From an uncultured Elusimicrobiales bacterium (lineage in GTDB: Bacteria; Elusimicrobiota; Elusimicrobia; Elusimicrobiales; Elusimicrobiaceae): a stretch of 12,193 nucleotides of DNA. A model generated the notes under the pieces. It saw only the letters and a program-made list of their open reading frames with translations, was not told the origin of the DNA and searched no databases. This document shows, piece after piece, positions 1 to 6,177 of this stretch. The position numbers and the translations under genes are program-made. Every line of letters begins with the position of its first letter. Positions within the stretch are counted from its first letter, which is position 1. Location of the stretch: contig CAJOLM010000054.1 of assembly GCA_905235355.1 (NCBI GenBank), forward strand, positions 1 to 12,193, read 5' to 3'.

Positions 1-1
1 A

Positions 2-847
2 AACCGCTTAAAAGACATTGATTATCAAGAGCGCCAACAAGCCCATCAGGACCATTTTACCACGGCAATGTATGGTAAAAAAGATTACACCGAGGAAAAG
101 CAGAACATTCTGCAGCAGTTAAATGGAAACGGGAAACAATTAATCAGTGAGCAAAGTGAAAATAGCGCAACAAACAATCATACAAATTTCACTCCTGCTG
201 CTCCTGATGAGCCATCTGATTTTGACAGACGGAAAAAACTTTGGGAAAATCAAAACAAACAAGAAAATCCAGATGATCAAGATATTTTTGAACGCCTGAA
301 CATGCCGGATCCTAAAAAACAGCCCGAAAATGCTCACACCCAATGGAAAAAACCGATCGGGCAATCTACAGAAGCATGGGATAGGAAAAACGAAGAATGG
401 CGCAATACCCCGCGTAAAGATAAACAACATAATATCATTGGTTCTCAAATCCGCTGTAATACCACCATTGGGCGCGAATTATCCAAACTGAATATTGATG
501 TACAAAAGGGCGTAAATATGAACGCCATGATAGATGGGATGGATGCCTCTGGTGATTGGGCCAATTTGCCTACAGATAAAAATGGTAATCCCGATCATAA
601 AGAGGCAACTAAATTAGCCAAAGAAGGATATATTGTGATTGCTACAAAAAAAGAGGCAGACCACGGACATGCTGCGATATTAACGGGTAAAGAACAAACA
701 TCAACCCAATGGCAAGGAAAAGTTCCTGAAGTATATGGAAGCGTCAATGGGAAAACGGCACAAACCCAAAGCATTAGCTACCATTGGTCCGCTGATGACA
801 AAAATAATATAAAATATAAAATATATAGATACAAAAGACCTATATAA
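2..847 (+). CDS. C-terminal part of a protein ending in a Cys/His amidase-like (NlpC/CHAP-like) domain
   Basis: The frame is open to the left edge, so the gene is cut by the window; the first ATG inside is at 68 but 22 further codons lie upstream of it. The N-terminal half seen here is very hydrophilic and rich in Asn, Gln, Lys and Trp, with no membrane segment, and looks like a linker. The last ~135 residues look like a papain-fold amidase/peptidase: a Cys-Asn pair (C130 counted from the ATG at 68), an N-x-M-x-x-M stretch, a Trp, an Ala-rich helix followed by GYIVIAT, then a GHAAIL strand with the likely catalytic His (H201), then W-x-G-K-V-P and S-V-N-G. This order matches Cys/His peptidoglycan amidase-like domains in phage lysins and secreted effectors as I remember them; the family name is not certain. 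It is followed by two exported proteins, which would suit an effector with periplasmic partners, but this is inference. A strong hairpin separates it from the next gene. Confidence 0.6.
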   Translation, partial: NRLKDIDYQERQQAHQDHFTTAMYGKKDYTEEKQNILQQLNGNGKQLISEQSENSATNNHTNFTPAAPDEPSDFDRRKKLWENQNKQENPDDQDIFERLNMPDPKKQPENAHTQWKKPIGQSTEAWDRKNEEWRNTPRKDKQHNIIGSQIRCNTTIGRELSKLNIDVQKGVNMNAMIDGMDASGDWANLPTDKNGNPDHKEATKLAKEGYIVIATKKEADHGHAAILTGKEQTSTQWQGKVPEVYGSVNGKTAQTQSISYHWSADDKNNIKYKIYRYKRPI

Positions 848-854
848 AAGTTAT

Positions 855-883
855 CAGGCAGCCGGATATATTCCGGCTGCCTG
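855..883 (+). other. Intercistronic GC-rich hairpin
   Basis: Perfect 12-bp arms (855-866 and 872-883) around a 5-nt TATAT loop sit eight bases after the stop of the upstream gene and just before the GGAG ribosome binding site (885-888) of the next gene. There is no T-run after the stem, so it is not a typical intrinsic terminator. It could protect an mRNA end or reduce read-through between the two genes. Confidence 0.6.
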
Positions 884-894
884 CGGAGAAAAAT

Positions 895-2088
895 ATGCTT
901 AAAAAGTTTTTATGCGTTTGTTATCTAATGTTTTTGGGGTTATCCGTTTACGCTAATGATGCTGCCGGAATCGTATTACCCACCGGCGGAGTCGTGTTTG
1001 AAAAACAAGACGGCATCAAAATGCAGGTAGAAGCCTTATACATTCGTCCAGAACAAATAGAAGTAAGCTATCTTTTTGAAAATACAACGGATAAAGATAT
1101 TACAACTCAAGTATTTTTTCCCTTCCCGGAAATGCAAGCCGTAGAAGTCTTTCCTTCTTCGGGGGGGAAAAACCCCCATACATATGATTTTATATTATGG
1201 GTTAACGGCGAATATAAAGACTATCAAGCACATTGGGTAATCAAACAAAACGATAGGGATATCTCAGAATATGTTTCTATTTTTTTCCGCTTCCCAGATG
1301 AAGTGATTACCGATCAAGAATTAGACAGGCGTATTGGAATGTTACCTAACTACATTCGTCAAGTATTACAAGATAAAAAAATTGTTGAATGGGATTGGTT
1401 GGTGGATTGGGATAAAGGAGAATTCCAGGCCTGGACCATGGCTAATGATATTTATTGGAAAAAGCAAGTTATGTATTTTTGGGAGCAAACTTTTCCGGCC
1501 AAACAAACTGTTGCTATACGCCATCAATACATTCCTACGAATTTAAGTTCAAATACTGGCCAGCCCTACTCCAAATGTCTTGATACAAGTAGCGAACGAT
1601 ATGATACCTTTATGCACGAATTGCCACCAGGAGATACAAAGTTCCGTTTCAACGAGCATCTACACGCACAAAGATATTTAGAATATATCCTTACCACCGC
1701 CAATAATTGGCAGGGACCTATAGAAAATTTTAATTTATTAGTAGAAAGTCCTCTGAAATCGGTGGGCTGTTTTGACGGAGAAGAATTTTATGGTGGGAAA
1801 TATTATACCGTCAATCGTCAAAATTATACACCCGAGTCGGATATGTCTGTTGATTTCGTAGCCAATGGTAATATATTTGATTATGAAATTACAAGCCGAC
1901 CCGCTTTATACCGCATAGACGGCCCGGTCAGTTTGCGCAAGAAACCCCACGGAAAAGTGACCGCCCAGCTGGCCGATAAAACCTATGTATGGGCTTGGCC
2001 CGACGACAAAAAGGGCAAATGGTATCCGGTGCGCCAAAATGATTTATCCGGTTACATACATAAAAAAAATCTAGTGAAAGTATTTTAA
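895..2088 (+). CDS. Exported DUF4424-like protein with C-terminal bacterial SH3 domain
   Basis: The start has a GGAG site six bases upstream and begins a Sec signal peptide with probable cleavage after VYA (residue 20). The mature N-terminus (D-A-A-G-I-V-L-P-T-G-G-V-V-F, then E-A-L-Y-I, then V-S-Y-L-F-E-N-T-T-D-K-D, then V-F-F-P-F-P) is the pattern I associate with DUF4424 proteins, which are exported and of unknown function. The last ~60 residues (about 336-397) form a separate SH3-like module: D-G-P-V-S-L-R-K-K-P, a hydrophobic middle, then W-Y-P-V-R and S-G-Y-I-H. Such domains often bind cell-wall peptides. Codons in the SH3 part (about 1900-2050) are clearly GC-richer than the AT-rich body, and a 41-bp piece of it recurs at 3148-3188, so this end has taken part in recombination. 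The reading frame continues open for 31 codons after the stop. A role as wall-associated or immunity-type partner of the upstream protein is only inferred. Confidence 0.7.
   Translation: MLKKFLCVCYLMFLGLSVYANDAAGIVLPTGGVVFEKQDGIKMQVEALYIRPEQIEVSYLFENTTDKDITTQVFFPFPEMQAVEVFPSSGGKNPHTYDFILWVNGEYKDYQAHWVIKQNDRDISEYVSIFFRFPDEVITDQELDRRIGMLPNYIRQVLQDKKIVEWDWLVDWDKGEFQAWTMANDIYWKKQVMYFWEQTFPAKQTVAIRHQYIPTNLSSNTGQPYSKCLDTSSERYDTFMHELPPGDTKFRFNEHLHAQRYLEYILTTANNWQGPIENFNLLVESPLKSVGCFDGEEFYGGKYYTVNRQNYTPESDMSVDFVANGNIFDYEITSRPALYRIDGPVSLRKKPHGKVTAQLADKTYVWAWPDDKKGKWYPVRQNDLSGYIHKKNLVKVF
2011..2051 (+). repeat. 41-bp direct repeat, copy 1 (SH3 tail of the DUF4424-like gene)
   Basis: This stretch codes for KGKWYPVRQNDLSG and is identical, base for base, to 3148-3188. 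After it the two copies drift apart but still code for similar ends (GYIHKKNLVKVF versus GYTHKQNLIKVFQ), so they are diverged paralogous tails and not one recent duplication of the whole end. Confidence 0.9.
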
Positions 2089-2184
2089 TTGAAGAATAAA
2101 ACAGAAGCTTTATCTTGGCAATTCACAAAAGACTATGAGCCAAATATGGATTATTACCGTTACGTAGGTAAAAAAAGAAAATAA
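2089..2184 (+). pseudogene. In-frame open remnant directly after the DUF4424-like gene
   Basis: Directly after the TAA at 2086-2088 the same frame stays open for 31 more codons to a TAA at 2182-2184. It codes for a plausible, non-repetitive peptide ending YYRYVGKKRK. It has no ATG with a ribosome binding site at its head. It may be the tail of an older or displaced gene, joined when the SH3 end was exchanged. A 31-codon open frame in AT-rich DNA can also occur by chance, so the call is weak. Confidence 0.3.
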
Positions 2185-2200
2185 TTAAAACAAAATATAC

Positions 2201-2206
2201 TATAAT
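2201..2206 (+). promoter_or_regulatory. Consensus -10 box (TATAAT) seven bases before a start codon
   Basis: A perfect TATAAT ends at 2206 and the ATG of the next gene is at 2213. Transcription would be expected to start at or within a few bases of that ATG, giving a leaderless or nearly leaderless mRNA. No good ribosome binding site is present (only AGGG, two bases from the ATG). A convincing -35 hexamer was not seen. Confidence 0.5.
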
Positions 2207-2238
2207 AGGGCTATGAAAAAATTATTCATAGCCCTATT
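2204..2238 (+). promoter_or_regulatory. Inverted repeat enclosing the start codon
   Basis: Arms 2204-2217 and 2225-2238 are perfectly complementary over 14 bp with a 7-nt loop. The left arm contains the end of the -10 box and the ATG; the right arm lies in the signal-peptide codons. As DNA it could be an operator overlapping the promoter; as RNA from an upstream promoter it would hide the start codon. The copy of this gene start at 3118 keeps only the right arm. Confidence 0.7.
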
Positions 2239-2242
2239 TGTT
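2213..2242 (+). repeat. 30-bp direct repeat, copy 1 (gene start)
   Basis: The first ten codons of the exported protein (MKKLFIALFV) are identical at the DNA level to 3118-3147. Identity stops abruptly on both sides in both copies, consistent with a recombination junction. Confidence 0.95.
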
Positions 2243-3121
2243 GTAAGTATATTTCCGTCCGCTCTATTCGCGGACCCCTTGCCTTTGAACCAATACGATG
2301 AAAATAAAAAGATAAAGGCACCTGTCTATAGCCGTTTCCGTCCTTTCTATTATCCTAAAAAAGATAGAGACGGCGCTTACATATTGGCCGAAGCAACGGA
2401 GTATGATGAAGGAATCAGTTATTATACAATTGATGGACATTTGTACATGGAATTTATAAGTCCCTTTTTATACATTCCTTCCACAGAACCGCTACCCCAA
2501 CCGGAAATCATAGATTTTTGGGTGGATGGTGAAAAATATAGAGATTTTCGTAAACAAACACTAGATCAATTTCGAGTTCATCCAAACGATGGAGAAAACC
2601 ATTCTATCTCTTGCGGAGAAAATAAATCCGTTAAATTTACTGAACAAATTATCCCCTCAACACCAGGCGAAGAATCCTCCTCCTATTATCAAGTAACCTG
2701 GATTGATCATGGTACCGAATATCCGTTCACGTTAGAAGAATGTCCTGTTGATATTGATCATTTGACCGAAAAATATTTTTCTTATTGTGATGACAATATA
2801 CTTTACTACGACGGGGCAGAATTTTACAAACAAGATGGAAAACCAAAATGGAAAATGGGTATTTTCTTTTGCGATTTAAAAAATCGCACCCGTGGAATAT
2901 ATGCGTCTACTATAGATCACACATATCCTCATAATCCCAGGGGCATTCCGGGGACGGATTGGATCATTTATGCTAAACAGTTTTATGATGGAGAACATAA
3001 AGACCAAATCACTAATCAACTTGTCGTTAGGAAAAAACTAACTCAAAAACAAGCTGACAAAGCCGTCAAAGAATATCAAAAGTGGAAAGAAAGTTTACAA
3101 AAAGAAAAACAGAAAAAATGA
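2213..3121 (+). CDS. Exported protein of unknown function
   Basis: I do not recognise the family. The 302-aa product begins with a clear Sec signal peptide (basic MKK, a hydrophobic stretch, cleavage probably after LFA at residue 20). The mature part is rich in aromatic residues and Asp/Glu, contains four scattered cysteines that could form disulfides in the periplasm, and ends in a very basic Lys/Gln-rich helix from about residue 275. A W-V-D-G-E-K-Y stretch near residue 105 recalls the W-V-N-G-E-Y-K of the preceding gene, so the two proteins may be distantly related. The start codon lies in a perfect inverted repeat next to a -10 box, suggesting its own promoter and tight control. The stop overlaps the ATG of a chimeric mini-ORF (ATGA). 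Confidence 0.75.
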   Translation: MKKLFIALFVVSIFPSALFADPLPLNQYDENKKIKAPVYSRFRPFYYPKKDRDGAYILAEATEYDEGISYYTIDGHLYMEFISPFLYIPSTEPLPQPEIIDFWVDGEKYRDFRKQTLDQFRVHPNDGENHSISCGENKSVKFTEQIIPSTPGEESSSYYQVTWIDHGTEYPFTLEECPVDIDHLTEKYFSYCDDNILYYDGAEFYKQDGKPKWKMGIFFCDLKNRTRGIYASTIDHTYPHNPRGIPGTDWIIYAKQFYDGEHKDQITNQLVVRKKLTQKQADKAVKEYQKWKESLQKEKQKK

Positions 3122-3228
3122 AAAAATTATTCATAGCCCTATTTGTTAAGGGCAAATGGTATCCGGTGCGCCAAAATGATTTATCCGGCTACACGCACAA
3201 GCAAAACCTGATAAAAGTGTTTCAATAG
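3118..3228 (+). pseudogene. Chimeric 36-codon mini-ORF: start of one gene joined to the SH3 end of another
   Basis: Starts with ATGA overlapping the stop of the preceding gene. Codons 1-10 are a perfect 30-bp copy of the start of that gene (2213-2242). From codon 11 on it is a copy of the last 26 codons of the DUF4424-like gene: 41 bp identical to 2011-2051, then diverged but similar, ending in TAG. The product would be a truncated signal peptide fused to a piece of an SH3 domain, so a working protein is unlikely. It is best read as the scar of a deletion or of array recombination that removed the body of a related gene. Confidence 0.8.
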
Positions 3229-3269
3229 CTCTTATATAAAAACAAACAGATATTTGCAGCAGCAAATGC

Positions 3270-3297
3270 AAAAGGCACTTCCGCAGAAGTGCCTTTT
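3270..3297. terminator. Bidirectional hairpin terminator between convergent units
   Basis: Perfect arms 3270-3281 and 3286-3297 around a CGCA loop, with an A-tract on the left and a T-tract on the right, so it can work from both sides. It separates the plus-strand exported genes from the minus-strand preA. The rest of 3229-3345 shows only a small TTTGC/GCAAA hairpin at 3253-3266. Confidence 0.8.
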
Positions 3298-3345
3298 GTA
3301 TCATAAAGTCAGCCAAATACCGCTTAATAAACTATATTTCCATAC

Positions 3346-4536
3346 TTAATCAGCAGCATTTTCCCGTGTGATAGCCCCGGTCGGGCAGACGATCCGGCAT
3401 AAGCCGCAGCCCACGCAGCGCGTCTTATCCACCTGGCAACCGCTGTCTTGCAAGGATAAGGCTTGATGTTCCGATTCACGGCAGACCATCACGCATTTTC
3501 CGCACCGCACACATACCTCTTGATTAATATGCGGATACGTCAGCGGTTTCTTGGACAATGCCCCGTAAGCACATAAGGTTTCTATCGCCTTATTTTTCAA
3601 ATCCTGCAAGCTATTAAATCCTTTTTCTTCCAGATAATTTTGCAAGCCTTTGAGTATCGGGCCGATTACTTTATAGCCGTTTAGCATCACTTCCGTACAC
3701 ACTTGCACCGCATCAGACCCGACGGCTGTATACTGCACCACATCTTCCCACGAAGAAATACCGCCCATACCCAAAATAGGCAGCGAACTGGCCTGGCGGA
3801 TTTGCGCCACGCAGCGCAAGCCAATGGGCTTTACCATAGTGCCCGAGCAGCCGCCAAAAGCCGTTTTCCCATTCACGTCAAGTAATGGGCGCAAGGTGTT
3901 CAAATCCAGCCCCATAAACCCTTGCACCGTGTTAATAGCAGCAAAGCCGTCTGCCTTCGCGTCCTGCACCGCCTGGGTAATTTCCTTAATGTCCGTCACA
4001 TTGGGGGTAAGCTTTACAAAAACAGGCTTTTCGGCTACTTCTTTGACCCAACGTGTAATTTGCGCAGACACTTCCGCATGCGTGCCAATCGCCATACCTA
4101 TCCCCTTTTCGGGCATACCGTGCGGACAAGAGAAATTGAGCTCAAAAGCATCCGCCGGCGTTTGGTTAATTTTTTTGACCACATCTTGCCAGGCATTTTT
4201 ATCTACCGGCGCCATGATGCTGGCAATCACCACTTTAGTAGGATGTTTCTTTTTTAAATAGCGGATACCATCGAGCCAATACTGAATTGTGTGAAGGCTT
4301 AACAGTTCAATATTTTGAAAGCCGATCACGCGCTTTTGGTCACGCAGTGCCGCATAGCGCAAGCTGACCTGGTCCATAGCCAAATCGTCCGGCGTGATCG
4401 TTTTTAACACCGCGCCGCCCCAGCCCATTTCAAAAGCGGCGTCTATACTTTCAATTAATGCCGTCGGAGGAGCCGAAGCCAGCAACAAAGGATTTTCAAA
4501 CTCAATACCTAAAATATTTGTGCGTAAGGTAGCCAT
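3346..4536 (-). CDS. preA: NAD-dependent dihydropyrimidine dehydrogenase, PreA-type subunit
   Basis: The 396-aa protein has the dihydroorotate-dehydrogenase-like FMN barrel (about 1-320) followed by a ferredoxin-type domain. The barrel carries the family active-site loop N-F-S-C-P-H-G-M with the catalytic Cys at 137, and strands such as V-F-V-K-L-T-P-N and I-L-G-M-G-G-I. The C-terminus holds two 4Fe-4S sets: C342, C345, C348, C352 and C374, C377, C380, C384. The Pro usual after the fourth Cys is missing in the first set (C-R-E-S) but present in the second. PreA with PreT reduces uracil and thymine to the 5,6-dihydro forms, or runs in reverse, in the cytoplasm. No PreT-like flavoprotein is in this window. 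The start overlaps the stop of the upstream esterase by one base (TAATG) with AGAGAGG upstream, so the two are translationally coupled. A related dehydrogenase with another substrate cannot be excluded. Confidence 0.88.
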   Translation of the reverse strand: MATLRTNILGIEFENPLLLASAPPTALIESIDAAFEMGWGGAVLKTITPDDLAMDQVSLRYAALRDQKRVIGFQNIELLSLHTIQYWLDGIRYLKKKHPTKVVIASIMAPVDKNAWQDVVKKINQTPADAFELNFSCPHGMPEKGIGMAIGTHAEVSAQITRWVKEVAEKPVFVKLTPNVTDIKEITQAVQDAKADGFAAINTVQGFMGLDLNTLRPLLDVNGKTAFGGCSGTMVKPIGLRCVAQIRQASSLPILGMGGISSWEDVVQYTAVGSDAVQVCTEVMLNGYKVIGPILKGLQNYLEEKGFNSLQDLKNKAIETLCAYGALSKKPLTYPHINQEVCVRCGKCVMVCRESEHQALSLQDSGCQVDKTRCVGCGLCRIVCPTGAITRENAAD

Positions 4537-5372
4537 TATTTTTTCCTCTCTTTTAGTAATTTTTTGACCAAGTAGTCAGTCACTATTTTATCTACTTTTG
4601 GTGTGTTTTGCGTAAAATTATGGTCAAATCCGTGCAGCGTTTTCAATTTTGAATGCGCATATTGCTTGCTTAATGCTTTGCCATAGCGGTATGGGACAAG
4701 CTGGTCATCTTTGCTGTGCACAATCAGCACAGGACCTGTATATTGCGCGGCAGCCGAGTCAATATCAATATGCGGCGTCGTTTCCAAAAACGCGCATCCC
4801 ACCTTTAATCCCGTCGGCAGCGTAATATACGGCGGGATATGCTGCGGGTCATACGTAACGCCAAATAAATCGCCTTTAGCGGTATCTTCTTTTAACTCGG
4901 TAGCCGGAGCCATAAGCACAATCGTTTTAATTTTATCTGCTCCCAATTCACCTGCCAGCAGCGCCGCAATTAAACTGCCTTGCGAGTGACCAACTGCCGA
5001 TATAGAAGTCACTTGCGGCAGCTTACTGGCATAGGCATATACACAACGCGCGTCCTCTAGTTCATTGGGGATTGTCATGTCTAAAAAAGAGCCTTCGCTT
5101 TTGCCGTGTCCGTTAAAATCAAACAGCAGCACGCCGATGCCTTTTGCTTGCAATTGCTGCGCCAGTTCCGTCAGTAAATACATTTCTTTACTAGCATTAA
5201 ATCCATGGAAAATAAGCACGAGCGGATAGCTCGTTTTGCCGGCCGGAGCCTGCAAGACCGCCGACAGTTTGCCATGGTCGCCTTGCAAAATAATGTCCTG
5301 GCTGGTCTGGGCGTGGGTTAGTCCCCCCGCTCCCAGCAGCAGCGCTGCCAATACTGCAAAAATACGTTTCAT
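4536..5372 (-). CDS. Exported alpha/beta hydrolase, feruloyl/cinnamoyl-esterase type
   Basis: The 278-aa protein starts with a Sec signal peptide (cleavage probably after THA, residue 21; no lipobox) and has an AGGAG site five bases before the ATG. The hydrolase core shows the oxyanion HGF at 56-58, F-D-F-N-G-H-G near 84-90, the nucleophile elbow GHSQG with Ser130, the acid in HSKDD (Asp223 by D-x-x-V spacing) and His251 in GFDHNF. The stretch D-F-N-G-H-G-K-S-E-G plus G-V-T-Y-D-P-x-H-I-P closely recalls rumen and gut feruloyl esterases such as Est1E, which free ferulic and p-coumaric acid from plant cell-wall polysaccharides. A periplasmic or secreted esterase of dietary phenolic esters is therefore likely, though the exact substrate cannot be read from sequence. 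It is the first gene of a two-gene unit with preA, an unexpected pairing. Confidence 0.85.
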   Translation of the reverse strand: MKRIFAVLAALLLGAGGLTHAQTSQDIILQGDHGKLSAVLQAPAGKTSYPLVLIFHGFNASKEMYLLTELAQQLQAKGIGVLLFDFNGHGKSEGSFLDMTIPNELEDARCVYAYASKLPQVTSISAVGHSQGSLIAALLAGELGADKIKTIVLMAPATELKEDTAKGDLFGVTYDPQHIPPYITLPTGLKVGCAFLETTPHIDIDSAAAQYTGPVLIVHSKDDQLVPYRYGKALSKQYAHSKLKTLHGFDHNFTQNTPKVDKIVTDYLVKKLLKERKK

Positions 5373-5458
5373 ATAGGCTCCTTTTAGAATATGGCTATCT
5401 TTTCCTTTCAGTATATAATTTTATAGCATATTATGCGCAGTTATTTACGGAGGATATG
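5373..5458. promoter_or_regulatory. Divergent promoter region between esterase and dipeptidase genes
   Basis: This short AT-rich gap must hold promoters for both directions. On the plus strand a TATAAT lies at 5414-5419 and GGAGG at 5449-5453. On the minus strand TATAAA and TAATAT sequences occur around 5420-5435 and AGGAG at 5378-5382. No good -35 box was recognised on either strand, so the promoter calls rest on the -10 boxes alone. Confidence 0.45.
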
Positions 5459-6136
5459 ATGAAAAAACTCGTTGCGTTTGTTGTACTTGTACTGGGACTG
5501 TTCCCTTTAGCCAGTGCCGACACTATCTCTTACGACAAAAGTGATTTTGATAAAATCTACAACGTAATTGATGATGCGGCATTTGATATACGTTACTATT
5601 CTGACTACAACTTTACGGGCCATAAAATAAGAGGCTACAAAGCCCCGGTGGCTTATATGACCAAAGAAGCGTTGCAAGCCCTTGCCAAGGCCGCGGCTGA
5701 TTTGCGCGCGCAAGGTTACCGCTTGCTTATTTGGGATTCATACCGCCCCCAAAAAGCAGTGGATGATTTTGTGGAGTGGATTAATAATCCCAATGATCCG
5801 GGCAATAAAAGCTTTTACCCCAAGCTCCGCAAGGACCAGCTGCTGGCTGGCCAATACATTATGGCTAAATCCGGCCATACCCGCGGCAGTACGGTGGATT
5901 TAACCATTATCAAACAGGACGGCTCCATGGTGGATATGGGAGGTACATTTGATTTGTTTAGCGAAATCTCCCATCCGGATTATAAAAAGCTGACCAAAAA
6001 GCAGAAAAAGAACCGCGCTATCTTGCATGATGCTATGATGAAGGCGGGCTTTGTGGGGATTGATTCGGAGTGGTGGCACTTCACACTCAAAGATGAGCCT
6101 TACAAAGATACATACTTTAACTTTGATGTAGAGTAA
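5459..6136 (+). CDS. Exported D-alanyl-D-alanine dipeptidase (VanX/DdpX family)
   Basis: Two ATGs are adjacent (5456 and 5459). The second is chosen because GGAGG at 5449-5453 is five bases from it but only two from the first. The 225-aa product has a Sec signal peptide (cleavage after ASA, residue 20) and the complete zinc-peptidase signature of the family: S-G-H-T-R-G-S-T-V-D with ligands His140 and Asp147, and E-W-W-H-F with catalytic Glu204 and zinc ligand His207. D-S-Y-R-P with Arg96 matches the conserved substrate-site Arg. These enzymes cut D-Ala-D-Ala dipeptide; exported forms act in the periplasm, probably in recovering wall-derived D-Ala. No vanH, vanA or two-component genes are near, so resistance is not indicated. 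A terminator follows directly. Confidence 0.9.
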   Translation: MKKLVAFVVLVLGLFPLASADTISYDKSDFDKIYNVIDDAAFDIRYYSDYNFTGHKIRGYKAPVAYMTKEALQALAKAAADLRAQGYRLLIWDSYRPQKAVDDFVEWINNPNDPGNKSFYPKLRKDQLLAGQYIMAKSGHTRGSTVDLTIIKQDGSMVDMGGTFDLFSEISHPDYKKLTKKQKKNRAILHDAMMKAGFVGIDSEWWHFTLKDEPYKDTYFNFDVE

Positions 6137-6149
6137 ACAAAACATCAGC

Positions 6150-6177
6150 AAAACCCCGGGTGCTTACCCGGGGTTTT
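6150..6177. terminator. Strong bidirectional terminator
   Basis: Perfect 12-bp arms 6150-6161 and 6166-6177 (A4, C4, G3, T paired with its complement), a GCTT loop, and six Ts from 6174. It lies between the convergent dipeptidase and HAD genes, and the HAD stop codon touches its edge at 6178-6180. Confidence 0.92.

Noticed and set aside
140..448. 102-residue minus-strand ORF opposite the first gene
   Set aside because: Its hydrophobic look comes from the complement of Lys/Asn/Glu-rich codons; no ribosome binding site.
855..883. Classical intrinsic terminator after the first gene
   Set aside because: The stem is strong but no T-tract follows, so it is listed as a hairpin of unsettled role.
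3824..4261. 145-residue plus-strand ORF inside preA
   Set aside because: It is fully antisense to a conserved gene, with no promoter, ribosome binding site or recognisable domain.
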